Source: Sphingomonas desiccabilis (lineage in GTDB: Bacteria; Pseudomonadota; Alphaproteobacteria; Sphingomonadales; Sphingomonadaceae). From it: a stretch of 64,000 nt of DNA. The translations under genes and the position numbers were made by a program. Within the stretch, counting starts at the first letter, position 1; each line of letters opens with the position of its first letter. The stretch lies in NCBI RefSeq assembly GCF_004135605.1, contig NZ_SDPT01000001.1:1550001-1614000 (forward strand). The letters are read 5' to 3'. The notes below the pieces were generated by a model. That model was not told the DNA's origin. It was given only the letters and a program-made list of their open reading frames with translations, and did no database searches. This document shows, in pieces, positions 1 through 10,550 of this stretch.

Positions 1-2
1 CC

Positions 3-593
3 ACCGACATGAAGATGACGATCGACGCGATGGACCTGCTGTTCCGCGGGCGAATCACGGGCTTTGGCATCATGTCCTCCGACAGCGACTTCATGCCGCT
101 GGCCCAGCGCATCCGGCAGGAGGGGGTACCGGTCTATGGCTTCGGCACCGACCGCACGCCCGAGGGCTTCCGCGAATCCTGCAGCCGCTTCATCGACGTC
201 TCGCGCGCCCGCGCGTTGCAGAGCGAGGCGGAACCGGAGCCGGAACTGGTTCTGCCGCCTGCGATCGGCCGGACGCGCGAAGCGGCCAAGCCCGCTCCGG
301 CCAGCACGACGGCGCCGGCAGGAAAGCCCGCGCCGGTGGAATCCGCGGCCGCCAACCAGAAGCGCAAGGTCGATGCTGCCCTCGTGAAGCTGCTGGTGGA
401 CGCCTATGCGCAGTCCCGCCAAGACGCGCAGAAGTTCGCCAGCCTATCGGAAGTGGGGCAGCGCGCCGGAAACCGCTCAAGCTTCGATACCCGCAACTAC
501 GGCTTTGCGCGTCTTTCCGACCTGATCGAGCAGGTGCCGAACTTCCAGGTCGAGCGGCGGGACAACGGGGTGTTCGTGAAGCGGGTGCGCTGA
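3..593 (+). CDS. NYN-domain RNase-like protein with C-terminal OST-HTH (5' truncated)
   Basis: The reading frame is open to the left edge, so the N-terminus is missing. What remains begins in the second half of an NYN (LabA/DUF88, PIN-like) nuclease domain; the acidic SSDSDF stretch and the following GVPVYGFG segment are typical of that fold. A Pro/Ala-rich linker (about residues 75-115) leads to a C-terminal winged-helix OST-HTH/LOTUS-like domain (about 120-195, ending YGFARLSDLIEQVPNFQVERR). Proteins with this architecture are thought to bind and possibly cleave RNA; no substrate can be inferred here. The gene reads toward the P450 gene 38 bp downstream and may be cotranscribed with it. Confidence 0.8.
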   Translation, partial: TDMKMTIDAMDLLFRGRITGFGIMSSDSDFMPLAQRIRQEGVPVYGFGTDRTPEGFRESCSRFIDVSRARALQSEAEPEPELVLPPAIGRTREAAKPAPASTTAPAGKPAPVESAAANQKRKVDAALVKLLVDAYAQSRQDAQKFASLSEVGQRAGNRSSFDTRNYGFARLSDLIEQVPNFQVERRDNGVFVKRVR

Positions 594-631
594 TCGGGGA
601 ACGCTCCGGCGGCTCCGGCGCTTCTGTCGGG

Positions 632-1864
632 ATGGAGCTTCCCCGGGATCCCGCACTCGACAGCACACGCGCCTTCTTTTCCGAAGGATATGACTGGATC
701 GGCAACCGCTGCCGGGCACTCGGAAGCGACGTGTTCCGCGCCCGCATCCTGCTCCGGCCGGTCGTGTGCATGATGGGCGAAGAGGCGGCGCGCCGCTTCT
801 ACGATGGGGATAGCTTCACCCGCGCCGGCGCCATGCCGCAGACGACGCTTCGCCAGTTGCAGGACAAGGGCAGCGTGCAGGCCCTGGACGGCGCAGCGCA
901 CCGCCATCGCAAGCAGCTGTTTCTGTCGATGATGGTCGGCGATCCGGCCGAGGCCCTGGCGGACGCCTTCGAGCGCCGCTGGCATGCCGACTTGCCTCGC
1001 TGGCAAGGACGCGCGGAGGTGCGGATGCACGAGGCGTTCGGGCGATTGCTGTGCGGCGCCGCCTGCGATTGGCTGGGCGTTCCGGTGGAGAACGATGCGC
1101 TGCGCCGCCGTACCCGCGAGATGCTGGCGATGATCGGTGGCGCCGGCAGCGTCGGCCCCCGCGCCTGGCGGGGCCTGGCACTGCGCCGGGGTGCCGAGCA
1201 CTGGGCCCGCGAGGTGGTGAGGCATGTACGCGACGGGACGCTGGCGGTCAGGAAGGACACGCCGATCGCGCGCCTCGCCGGCTTCCGCGACCTCGACGGC
1301 GAACTGCTGGACCTGCGCACCGCGGGCGTGGAACTGCTCAACATCGTGCGGCCGACGGTCGCCGTTTCCCGCTTCCTGTGCTTCGCCACGCTCGCGCTCC
1401 ACCGGCAGCGGGGCGCTGCAGCCTTTGTGAAGGATCGCGAACCCGCGCGGCTACAGGCCTTCGCGCAGGAGGTGCGGCGCTTCTACCCGTTCTTTCCGGT
1501 CATTGGTGGCCGCGTCCGGACGCCCTTCCGGTTCCGCGGCCACGCGTTCGGCCGGGGCGACTGGGTGTTGCTGGGGCTGCACGCCACCAACCACGATCCG
1601 CGACTATGGGAGGCACCGGAAGCGTTCCGCCCGGAACGCTTCCTCGATCGGGAGCCCGGCGCTTTCGCCCTGGTTCCGCAAGGCGCCGGAGCCCATGCGG
1701 ACGATCACCGCTGCCCCGGCGAGTGGATCACCCTTGCGCTGCTGCGGCGATTGGTGCCGCTCCTGCTCGCCACCGAACACCGCCTCCCGCCGCAGGACCT
1801 GAGCATCCCCCACAACCGGTTCCCGACGCTTCCGCGCAGGGGGCTCCGGCTGGGCTTCGCCTGA
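632..1864 (+). CDS. CYP152-type cytochrome P450 (fatty-acid peroxygenase-like)
   Basis: This 410-residue protein is a P450 with an ExxR-like helix (EVRRFYPF) and a heme-binding Cys near residue 361 in HRCPGEWIT. The segment around residue 240 reads NIVRPTVAVSRF: an Arg-Pro pair replaces the usual acid/alcohol pair of oxygen-activating P450s. The Arg-Pro pair plus the GEW sequence after the Cys is the signature of CYP152, which uses hydrogen peroxide to hydroxylate or decarboxylate fatty acids without a reductase. No ferredoxin or reductase gene is nearby, which fits. The insertion in the heme loop (GAGAHADDHRC) is also family-like. The exact chain length and regiochemistry cannot be read from sequence. 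It converges with the cyclophilin gene 6 bp downstream. Confidence 0.85.
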   Translation: MELPRDPALDSTRAFFSEGYDWIGNRCRALGSDVFRARILLRPVVCMMGEEAARRFYDGDSFTRAGAMPQTTLRQLQDKGSVQALDGAAHRHRKQLFLSMMVGDPAEALADAFERRWHADLPRWQGRAEVRMHEAFGRLLCGAACDWLGVPVENDALRRRTREMLAMIGGAGSVGPRAWRGLALRRGAEHWAREVVRHVRDGTLAVRKDTPIARLAGFRDLDGELLDLRTAGVELLNIVRPTVAVSRFLCFATLALHRQRGAAAFVKDREPARLQAFAQEVRRFYPFFPVIGGRVRTPFRFRGHAFGRGDWVLLGLHATNHDPRLWEAPEAFRPERFLDREPGAFALVPQGAGAHADDHRCPGEWITLALLRRLVPLLLATEHRLPPQDLSIPHNRFPTLPRRGLRLGFA

Positions 1865-1870
1865 TCGGCT

Positions 1871-2524
1871 CTAGCGGCGGACGTTCAGCAGCCAGGGCTT
1901 GCTCAACCCCGTCGGCCGGGGAACCCCGTCTAGTCGCTGCGCCCGCAGGATCTGCACGGGCTTGACGATCATCTGTCCCTTCATCGCCTCGCGTCCGCAG
2001 CAGGTCGGCAGCGCCAGGATCTTGCGGACGATGTCCATTCCGCTCACCACACGCCCGAAGGCTGCGTAGCCGCGATAGCTGCCGCGCGCGTCCAGCGACG
2101 GGTTCGGCCCCACCATGATCGAGAAATTGCCCGTGGCCGAATCCGGGTTGGCGGCGTGCGCCATCGAAACGACGCCATCGAGGTGGCGGATGCCGGTCTT
2201 GTCGGTGGCCTCCAGCACGACAGGGCTCAAGGTCCGGCGCGCGTCCGTCCCGACGCCGCCTTGGATGAACCCCTGCTTCGGATTGCCCTTCCGCGGCGCG
2301 GAACGATAGAATTTCGTTCCGTCGAGCCGGCCGTCGTCGACGTATTTCAGGAAATTCGCGGTGGTCTTCGGAGCGCGTTTCCCGTCCAGCGCCAGAACGA
2401 TAGGCCCGGCCGAAGTGACCAGGCGCACGCGCACGGTACCGGGCGCCGGCGTCGCCTGTGGCAGTGCTGGGGTGGCGAGGAAGAGCAGCGGAGCGGCGAA
2501 AGCGAGGCCAAGAATCGAACGCAT
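1871..2524 (-). CDS. Secreted cyclophilin-type peptidyl-prolyl isomerase
   Basis: A 217-residue protein with an N-terminal signal peptide (hydrophobic LGLAFAAPLLFLATPA, cleavage near ALPQA) followed by a cyclophilin fold. Family motifs include RAPKTTANFLKYV, the active-site-region FIQGG and the loop GNFSIMVG. Cyclophilins catalyse cis-trans isomerisation of Xaa-Pro bonds; the signal peptide places this one in the periplasm, where it would help fold envelope proteins. An insertion with two adjacent Cys (LPTCCGREAM) near residue 170 is unusual and might form or shuffle disulfides. No operon partner is evident on its strand. Confidence 0.9.
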   Translation of the reverse strand: MRSILGLAFAAPLLFLATPALPQATPAPGTVRVRLVTSAGPIVLALDGKRAPKTTANFLKYVDDGRLDGTKFYRSAPRKGNPKQGFIQGGVGTDARRTLSPVVLEATDKTGIRHLDGVVSMAHAANPDSATGNFSIMVGPNPSLDARGSYRGYAAFGRVVSGMDIVRKILALPTCCGREAMKGQMIVKPVQILRAQRLDGVPRPTGLSKPWLLNVRR

Positions 2525-2581
2525 AGGCCTCCCTAACGCCTGATCGCCGGGTTTGGGACCCGCTGACCGCGCCGTGAAGGC

Positions 2582-2617
2582 AATAGAAAGGGGCGGGCGG
2601 CACCTGGCCCCCGCCCC
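2582..2617 (-). terminator. Rho-independent terminator of ettA
   Basis: Downstream of the ettA stop on the minus strand, a GGGGCGGG arm (2610-2617 read in reverse) pairs with its complement at 2590-2597 and is followed by TTTCTATT. The hairpin plus T-rich tail fits an intrinsic terminator. Confidence 0.7.
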
Positions 2618-2642
2618 TCCCGGATGTTCGAAAAAGACGCGA

Positions 2643-4322
<1,680 letters not shown>

Positions 4323-4496
4323 AGGGGTCTCCAAGAAAGCGGGTCTACAGGTCTGGGATTTTCGCACCGGGACATAGCGATCCGAGGCGCGATTGGCAAC
4401 GCGGGGCCCGGCGGCTTGCGCCCGACGGTACTGCACCGCATCATGCGCAATTGGGGGGCGTCGGGCTCCCCATGCCACTCCCATGACGGAACGCCC

Positions 4497-5882
4497 ATGC
4501 CGCTCAAGCCTGCCCTTCTGCTCGCCGCCCTTACCCTGCCATTGCCTGCGATGGCGCAGATGTCCCCCGCCCAGGTCGCGAAGCTCCGCGATGCCGCGCT
4601 GAAGGACGAGATCGCCTGGGACATCACCGAGGGACTCACCACCGAGATCGGGCCGCGCCTCGCAGGCACCGATGACGAGGCCAGGGCGCGCACCTGGGCC
4701 GTGGCCAAGCTCAAGGCGCTGGGCTTCAGCAACGTGCGCGTCGAACCCTATCAGATGCCGGTCTGGGTGCGCGGCGAGGAGAAGGCGTCGATCATCGCCC
4801 CCTTCCCCCAGCAGCTCCAACTCGCCGCGCTCGGCAATTCCGGCGCGACCTCGGCGGAAGGCCTGGAAGCGGAAGTGGTCTACTTCCCGACCCTCGCCGA
4901 CCTGGAAGCAGCACCCGCCGCACGCGTCGCGGGCAAGATCGCCTTTGTCAGCCATGCGATGCACGCGGCGCAGGACGGGTCGAGCTACGGCCCGTTCGGC
5001 CAGGTCCGCCGCGCCGGCCCGGCGATCGCCTCGCGCAAGGGCGCGGCCGCGATCCTGATCCGCTCGATCGGCACCGACTATCATCGCAACGCGCACACCG
5101 GCGTGACCACCTTCCCCGAAGGCGTGGCGCCGATCCCGGCGGCCGCGCTTTCGCTCCCCGACGCCGAACAGCTGGAGCGCGTGCTCGAACGCGGCAAGCC
5201 CGTCCGCGTGAAGCTGCTGCTCACCCCGCGGCAGATCGGCACGCGCGAGTCCGGCAACGTCATTGCCGAAGTTCCCGGTCGCGATCCCAAGGCGGGCGTC
5301 GTGCTGATCGGCGGCCATCTCGACAGCTGGGACCAGGGCACCGGCGCGATCGACGATGCGAGCGGCGTTGCGATCACCGCTGCGGCCGCCAAGCGCATCA
5401 TGGCAGCCGGCCGGCCGCGGCGCACCATCCGCGTCGTGTGGTTCGGTGCCGAGGAGGTCGGCGGCTTCGGCGGCACCGCCTATGCCAAGGCGCACGCGGG
5501 CGAGCGGCACGCGCTGGCGGCCGAATCGGATTTCGGCGCCGATCGGGTGTGGAAGTTCGACACCGCCCTTCCCGCCAGCGCAGCCGCGATCGCCGACCGG
5601 CTGCAGACGGCACTCGCACCGCTCGGCATCACCCGCGGAAATGCGGTGGCGGGCGACGGCACCGATATCGCACCGACGCTCGCCCTGGGTGTCGCCGCGG
5701 TAGACCTGACGCAGGACGGCACCCGCTACTTCGACTACCACCACACGCCGGACGACACGCTGGACAAGATCGATCGTGCGCAGTTGCAGCAGAATGTCGC
5801 TGCCTGGACGGCGATGCTGGCGGTAGTGGCCGACGCGCCGGAGGAGATCGGGGCCGTTCCCCGCCCTGCTGCGGGCCACTGA
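4497..5882 (+). CDS. Secreted M28-family zinc aminopeptidase/carboxypeptidase with PA domain
   Basis: A 461-residue protein with a signal peptide (MPLKPALLLAALTLPLPAMAQ) and an M28 peptidase core. Metal-site segments are visible: GGHLDSWDQGTGAIDDASG (His and bridging Asp), FGAEEVGGFGG (catalytic Glu pair), AESDFG, and the last ligand in YFDYHHTPDD. An inserted protease-associated region lies at about residues 125-225. Such enzymes remove amino acids from peptides in the periplasm using a di-zinc centre. The start is taken at the ATG giving a clean signal peptide; a further in-frame ATG lies upstream at 4443 but would bury the signal. No partner genes are evident. Confidence 0.9.
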   Translation: MPLKPALLLAALTLPLPAMAQMSPAQVAKLRDAALKDEIAWDITEGLTTEIGPRLAGTDDEARARTWAVAKLKALGFSNVRVEPYQMPVWVRGEEKASIIAPFPQQLQLAALGNSGATSAEGLEAEVVYFPTLADLEAAPAARVAGKIAFVSHAMHAAQDGSSYGPFGQVRRAGPAIASRKGAAAILIRSIGTDYHRNAHTGVTTFPEGVAPIPAAALSLPDAEQLERVLERGKPVRVKLLLTPRQIGTRESGNVIAEVPGRDPKAGVVLIGGHLDSWDQGTGAIDDASGVAITAAAAKRIMAAGRPRRTIRVVWFGAEEVGGFGGTAYAKAHAGERHALAAESDFGADRVWKFDTALPASAAAIADRLQTALAPLGITRGNAVAGDGTDIAPTLALGVAAVDLTQDGTRYFDYHHTPDDTLDKIDRAQLQQNVAAWTAMLAVVADAPEEIGAVPRPAAGH

Positions 5883-6016
5883 TTGCCACAACAATGCCGC
5901 GATGATGACACGCGGATGAATTTGCGGGATTGACGCCGCAGACGCGAACGTTATTGCGGCAGCCTCGCGACGGCGACGGGCCGGCCGCGAACTTTGGATT
6001 GCTTGGGAGCACCCGA

Positions 6017-6265
6017 ATGAAGAAGATCGTTCTTGTCGCTGCTGCCGCCGGCCTGCTGTCGCTCACGGCCTGCGGTTCGAACACTCCGGCTGAAAACGCG
6101 GCTGACGCGCAGGCGGACAACCTCGAGATGATGGCCGACAACATGGAAGACATGGCCGACAACGCCACCACCGAGGGTTCGGAAGCCGCTCTCGAGAACC
6201 AGGCTGACAACCTGCACGAGGCAGCCGACAACGTCGAGGACGCGGGCGCAACCAACGCCATGTGA
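6017..6265 (+). CDS. Small Asn/Ala/Glu-rich lipoprotein
   Basis: An 82-residue protein with a lipoprotein signal peptide: MKK start, hydrophobic core and lipobox LTAC, so Cys20 would be lipidated. The mature part repeats the pattern A-D-N-(L/M)-x-x-x-A-D-N, giving a heptad-like helical repeat (NLEMMADNMEDMADN, NQADNLHEAADN). It resembles the small coiled lipoproteins common in sphingomonads, perhaps an envelope-stress or spacer protein. The function is unknown. It is followed by a clear terminator, so it is probably monocistronic. Confidence 0.8.
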   Translation: MKKIVLVAAAAGLLSLTACGSNTPAENAADAQADNLEMMADNMEDMADNATTEGSEAALENQADNLHEAADNVEDAGATNAM

Positions 6266-6306
6266 TCCGACGCCCGTCCGGTTCATCCGGACGGACCGGT
6301 TAGAAG

Positions 6307-6339
6307 GGGCGTCCCGGCAACGGGGCGCCCTTTTCTTTT
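6307..6339 (+). terminator. Rho-independent terminator after the lipoprotein gene
   Basis: Hairpin GGGCGTCCCG-GCAA-CGGGGCGCCC (6308-6330 region, one wobble pair) followed by TTTTCTTTT. A second short hairpin (GTCCGG...CCGGAC) lies just before it. Confidence 0.85.
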
Positions 6340-6573
6340 GCCTGCGCGGGGGAGAGGTTGCGCGTACCACCGATCCGCCGCCCATTCCTTTCGCGCTCTG
6401 ACGCTTCACCGCTCGGACGCACGGGCCGGCGAAGCCTCCGCGATCCCACGACACCGTCCGAGGCCGTTTCGGGAGCCGTCGCGTGCGTGCCTGCCGCCTT
6501 CTGCCTTATATTGCCGCGGGCGATATTGCCGCTTGCCCCGGTGCAGGGGGTCAGCCTAAGGGCAAGGCCGCGT

Positions 6574-6652
<79 letters not shown>

Positions 6653-6721
6653 CGCATCTAAGTCTCTGATTTCGCTTCTTAACGACGGCGATCAGGGACG
6701 GTCGCACCCCCGACTGTACCG

Positions 6722-6734
6722 CTCGCTGTACCCC
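6722..6734 (+). repeat. Candidate integrase arm site, left end of island 1
   Basis: CTCGCTGTACCCC recurs exactly at 19500-19512 near the right end, where a second partial copy (CTTGTACCCC) follows. Placement just inside each att site suggests arm-type integrase binding sites. Inference from position and repetition only. Confidence 0.45.
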
Positions 6735-6747
6735 ATAGGGTGGCGGA

Positions 6748-7170
6748 ATGGGCTTTTCGAACGTGGCGTTGCGCGGCAGCAGCTACTGGTGGCGGAAGAA
6801 ATTGACGGTCGCGGGCATGCGATTAACGCTGGCGTTACCGATCGGCGGGATGAGCTTCAAAGACGCGCGGGTTATCGCTTCTACGGCGGAAGCATTGCGC
6901 ATGGGATATGGCGAATGTGTGACGCTACATCCATCCGTAGGCGAGCTGACCCGTCGCGGAACACTTACGTCCGCACACCATCTTGGAGGGCCGCTATCGC
7001 TACATGCTGCTCCAAGAGCCGACAGTCCGCGACCAGCCCAGAAGCCGCTGGGCCGTTTCCGGATGGAGCTGCCGGGCAGAAATGCGCCTTCATCCCGGTC
7101 ATTCGGCAGCGTCGAGTTGCTGCCTGGAAGCTGTCACGCTGGCATTGGGCTACGCGATCCTGGAAGGTGA
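6748..7170 (+). pseudogene. Degenerate tyrosine integrase (DUF6538-like N-terminus)
   Basis: The first ~50 residues (MGFSNVALRGSSYWWRKKLT, then SFKDARVIASTAEALRMGYG) resemble the N-terminal DUF6538 domain of tyrosine integrases common in sphingomonad islands. After that the frame becomes low-complexity and no catalytic R...HxxR...Y core follows before the receptor gene at 7348. Another frame at 6983-7291 contains integrase-like scraps, consistent with frameshift and deletion. Its location next to the tRNA and attL fits an inactivated island integrase. Confidence 0.6.
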
Positions 7171-7287
7171 ACATCCGGGCGTCCTACGCGCAGCTCCGCT
7201 GCAACGCCTGTGCTTGGGCATGTGGGCCGAGCCGACCAACCAGGTCCGCGACACATCAACGTTCCGCCCCATTCCAGACTTTGCACG

Positions 7288-7316
7288 TTGACGATATGGT
7301 ATATCATTTCGTACTC
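7288..7316 (+). promoter_or_regulatory. Promoter with palindromic operator for the ZnuD-like receptor
   Basis: TTGACG (7288-7293) and GTACTC (7311-7316) are 17 bp apart and make a plausible -35/-10 pair. The spacer holds a perfect palindrome GATAT-GGT-ATATC (7293-7305). A repressor bound there would block polymerase. Given the metal-receptor-like gene downstream, a Fur/Zur-type regulator is one possibility, but the motif is not a textbook Zur box. Confidence 0.45.
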
Positions 7317-7347
7317 GCCGCTGCGAATGAGGGCGGAGTACAAGACT

Positions 7348-9621
7348 ATGCGTTTTCCCACTAACCGCGGCGCAGCGGCGCTGCTGGCCACAGCCGCTTT
7401 GGTGCTTGCGCCGTCAGTGGCTTGGGGCCAGTCAGAGTCCGGCGCGCAAGATGAGGACGATCGGCAACGGCGCGGGCGGGACGGTTCGAGTGACATCGTG
7501 GTCACCGGGCGCTCGCTCAAGACCGAAGAGGGCGCCCTGCCGGTTCAAGTGCTTGAAGGCGATGCGCTCGTCCACCGGCGGCAGGGCGGTCTGGGCGAGA
7601 CGCTCGCCGGCCTTCCCGGCATTCACCTCGATAATTTCGGCGGCGGCGCCTCGCGTCCGGTGATCCGCGGCCAAACCTTGCCACGCATCGAAGTGCTGAG
7701 CGACGGCGCCAATCTGTTCGACGTGTCTTCGGTCTCACCCGACCACGCGATCACCACCGATCCGTTGCTGCTCGACGCGATCGAAATCCAGCGCGGTCCC
7801 TCCGCCATCCGCTATGGCGGCAACGCCACCAACGGCGCGATCAACCTGATCGACAGCAAGGTGCCCAAGTCGGTTCCGGTCGGCGGCGTCAGCGGGGCAA
7901 CCGAGGTTCGCTACGGCACCGGCGACGAGGAAAAGACGGTGGTCGGCCGCATAACCGCGGGTGTCGGCCAGTTCGCGCTTCATGCCGAAGGTGCGCGCCG
8001 CGCGGCAGAGGATTACGACGTGCCGGACGCCTATGGGTCGGACCGATTGCGTGACTCCTTTGCCGAGAGCACCAGCTATGCCGTCGGCGCTTCTTGGGTC
8101 ACATCGAAGGGCTATATCGGCGCTGCCTATTCGCGAATGGAAAGCGAATATGGGCTTCCCGGCCACAGCCATCGAAACGCTGTCTGCCACACCCATGGCC
8201 TCGACCTCCATTGCGCAGCGCATGGCAGCTTTGAAGACCCGTTCGGCGGGCCGGACGATCACACCGCCGCGATCAGGCTGCGCAGCGACCGGGTGGATGT
8301 CCGTGCAGATTATACGGACCTGCTGCCGGGGTTCTCCGACGCCCGGCTGCGTCTTTCCTATACCGATTATGCGCATGACGAGATCGATGGCGATCTCCTG
8401 TTCACGCGCTTCACGAATGAGGTCTGGGACGGGCGCCTGGAGCTGACCCACAAGCCGGTTCTTGGCTTCACCGGCACGCTTGGCGTGCAATATACCGACG
8501 GCAGGTTCGGCGGGATCAACGTCAACGACCTCCACAAGCCCTTCCCTGAGGGTGCCTATGGCTTCGACGGGAACCCCGACTTCCTGACCGAGAATGTGGG
8601 AATCTTCTTCACCGAGCGCCGCTCGTTCGGCGCGCTCGATATCGAGGCAGCCGTGCGCAAGGACTGGCGCAGGATCGACGTGACGGTGCCGACTTGGCGC
8701 TCCACGCTGAGCCCGGAGGTCGAGGCCCTGTTCGTCGAATGGTATGGAACCGAGTGGAAGAACATCCTTGAAGGCGAGGACGTCGACGCGTTCCGGGCGC
8801 GGAATCCAACTGTGCGGCACAATCCGTTCTCGGCGTCGCTGGGCGCTACCTGGAATGTGGGGCAAGGTTATGCGCTGGCGCTTTCTCTCGGGCATACCGA
8901 ACGTGCCCCAAGCGTGCGCGAACTCTACGCGCGCGGCAACAATCTGGCCACCAACAGCTACGAACTGGGGCTCGCCGTCGGCAATCCGATCCTGGGAGAG
9001 GCCGGCCTCTCCGCAGAAGATGTCCTGGAGAAAACCGATGCCATCAACCTGACGTTCCGCAGAGCGGGTGGCCCGCTCGAATTCGAGGTCGGTCTCTTCT
9101 ACCAGAGCGTGGATGATTATGTGTTTGCACGCTTGCAGGAGACGGAAACCGAGACCGGCATACCGCACAATTTCCTCATCTACACCGCGGCGGATGCGCG
9201 TTTCGCCGGGATCGACGGCCAAGTGAGCTACGCCTTCGACCCATCGTCGCGCCTCACGCTGTTCGGCGACTATGTCGACGCCGACCTCAAGCGCCAGGAC
9301 GACAATCTGCCGCGCATCCCGCCCGGGCGTCTCGGCGCGCGTTATGACGTTTCGACAGGCGCTGTGTCGGGCGACGTGGAATACTATCGCACCTTCGCGC
9401 AGGATAAGCTGGCTGCCTACGAGACGCGCACGCCGGGTTATGACATGCTCAATGCCACGCTCAGCTACCGCCTCGACCTTGGGCAGACCAAAGGGGTGGA
9501 ACTATATGTGCGCGGCACCAACCTGCTCAACGAGCTGGCTTTTGCGCACACTTCATTCGTGAAGGACCAGTCACCGCTACGCGGTCGCAGCCTTGCGATC
9601 GGCATGCGGCACTCGTTTTGA
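7348..9621 (+). CDS. TonB-dependent outer-membrane receptor, ZnuD-like
   Basis: A 757-residue receptor: signal peptide (cleavage near VAWGQ), TonB-box-like DIVVTG, plug domain (about 50-160, with GGGASRPVIRGQTLPRIEVL and IQRGPSAIRYGGNATNGAIN), then a beta-barrel ending in a terminal Phe. About 270-300 residues in, a surface loop carries a His/Cys cluster (GLPGHSHRNAVCHTHGLDLH). Similar His-rich loops are known in ZnuD-type zinc receptors, so zinc or zinc-ligand uptake is the favoured role; another metal or heme is possible. The start was chosen for the signal peptide; earlier in-frame starts exist at 7210 and 7327-7333. A hairpin follows the gene. Confidence 0.85.
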   Translation: MRFPTNRGAAALLATAALVLAPSVAWGQSESGAQDEDDRQRRGRDGSSDIVVTGRSLKTEEGALPVQVLEGDALVHRRQGGLGETLAGLPGIHLDNFGGGASRPVIRGQTLPRIEVLSDGANLFDVSSVSPDHAITTDPLLLDAIEIQRGPSAIRYGGNATNGAINLIDSKVPKSVPVGGVSGATEVRYGTGDEEKTVVGRITAGVGQFALHAEGARRAAEDYDVPDAYGSDRLRDSFAESTSYAVGASWVTSKGYIGAAYSRMESEYGLPGHSHRNAVCHTHGLDLHCAAHGSFEDPFGGPDDHTAAIRLRSDRVDVRADYTDLLPGFSDARLRLSYTDYAHDEIDGDLLFTRFTNEVWDGRLELTHKPVLGFTGTLGVQYTDGRFGGINVNDLHKPFPEGAYGFDGNPDFLTENVGIFFTERRSFGALDIEAAVRKDWRRIDVTVPTWRSTLSPEVEALFVEWYGTEWKNILEGEDVDAFRARNPTVRHNPFSASLGATWNVGQGYALALSLGHTERAPSVRELYARGNNLATNSYELGLAVGNPILGEAGLSAEDVLEKTDAINLTFRRAGGPLEFEVGLFYQSVDDYVFARLQETETETGIPHNFLIYTAADARFAGIDGQVSYAFDPSSRLTLFGDYVDADLKRQDDNLPRIPPGRLGARYDVSTGAVSGDVEYYRTFAQDKLAAYETRTPGYDMLNATLSYRLDLGQTKGVELYVRGTNLLNELAFAHTSFVKDQSPLRGRSLAIGMRHSF

Positions 9622-9627
9622 GTTTCG

Positions 9628-9655
9628 GCGCCGGCGTGCATCTGCACGCCGGCGC
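9628..9655 (+). terminator. Long perfect hairpin after the ZnuD-like gene
   Basis: A 13-bp perfect inverted repeat (GCGCCGGCGTGCA, 2-nt loop) starts 6 bp after the stop codon. There is no strong T-run after it, so it may be a terminator or an mRNA 3'-stabilising hairpin. The next 215 bp to 9869 hold nothing I can identify. Confidence 0.55.
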
Positions 9656-9869
9656 TTCCAATTGCATCCTCCACCCGGGAGGCGACGCGCCATGGGCATG
9701 CTCGCAGGAACGCGAGCGATCGAACATGGACCTCTGCAGGCAACCGGACGGCCTGGGAGCCAGATAGCGGGTCCGGCGACGCCACCAGCTCCGTCGCTAC
9801 GCCCGCCGGCACTGTTCTGGCGCCCTGCCGGCAGGGTCACCGAGCACGTCCCTGAACAGGGCGCCTGCC

Positions 9870-10538
9870 TCAAGCCCATGCGACCCAGCCCCTGAAGGAG
9901 AAGGCGGCATAGAAGAGCGCGACCTCGCGAAAGCCGGCCTCGGTCAGGATTGCCTCCTCCTCACCTGTCGGCAGCACGGGCAAACGCTCCGCCATCGTCG
10001 CGGCCGATGCGGATGCCCGCGCGAGATCGGCCGTCGAACCTCCGGCGAACGCTACCGATCGCGCGAGCCAGCGGGCCATATCGCCGGTCTCGGGGATGCT
10101 GTGATGGGCGACGACGAGCGCAGCGCCGGGCTTGAGGCGTTCATGGATTTCCCGCAGGATGTGCAGCCGCTCGTCCCGCTTGAGGAAGTGGAGCGTGAGG
10201 AGACAGGTCGCGCCGTCGAACGGACCCGAGGGGGCAGCGTCGACATAGCCTTGCTGCAGCTCGACCGACGCCCCCAGCGGCCCCAACACATGGCGCGCGA
10301 GGTCGAGCATCTCGGCCGAGGGGTCCACGCCGACGAAACGCCATCCGGGTTGCGCCTCGGCGAACGCCTTGAGCTCGAGGCCGCCGCCTGCGCCTACCAC
10401 CAGAATGTCCGCCGCGGCCGGCGCACGCTCCGCCAGCAGCAACGTCGCCATGCGATGAAGATCGGCGAAGCCCGGCACCTTGCGCGGCGTGCTCTGCGCA
10501 TAGGTCGCGACCATCGCGGGGTCGGTGAAGGGTTGCAT
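9870..10538 (-). CDS. Class I SAM-dependent methyltransferase
   Basis: A 222-residue Rossmann-fold methyltransferase. Motif I is ILVVGAGGGLELKAFAE (about residues 44-60), an acidic residue after beta-2 (FVGVDPSAEML) would bind the SAM ribose, and GPFDGATCLLTLHFL matches the motif IV region. The N-terminus (MQPFTDPAMVATYAQSTPRKVPGFADLHRMATLLL) is family-like. The substrate is unknown. It is the third gene of a leftward unit with the FAD oxidoreductase and Rrf2 regulator (12-bp gap), suggesting a redox- or metal-responsive role. Confidence 0.8.
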   Translation of the reverse strand: MQPFTDPAMVATYAQSTPRKVPGFADLHRMATLLLAERAPAAADILVVGAGGGLELKAFAEAQPGWRFVGVDPSAEMLDLARHVLGPLGASVELQQGYVDAAPSGPFDGATCLLTLHFLKRDERLHILREIHERLKPGAALVVAHHSIPETGDMARWLARSVAFAGGSTADLARASASAATMAERLPVLPTGEEEAILTEAGFREVALFYAAFSFRGWVAWA

Positions 10539-10550
10539 GGGAGCCGCCGT

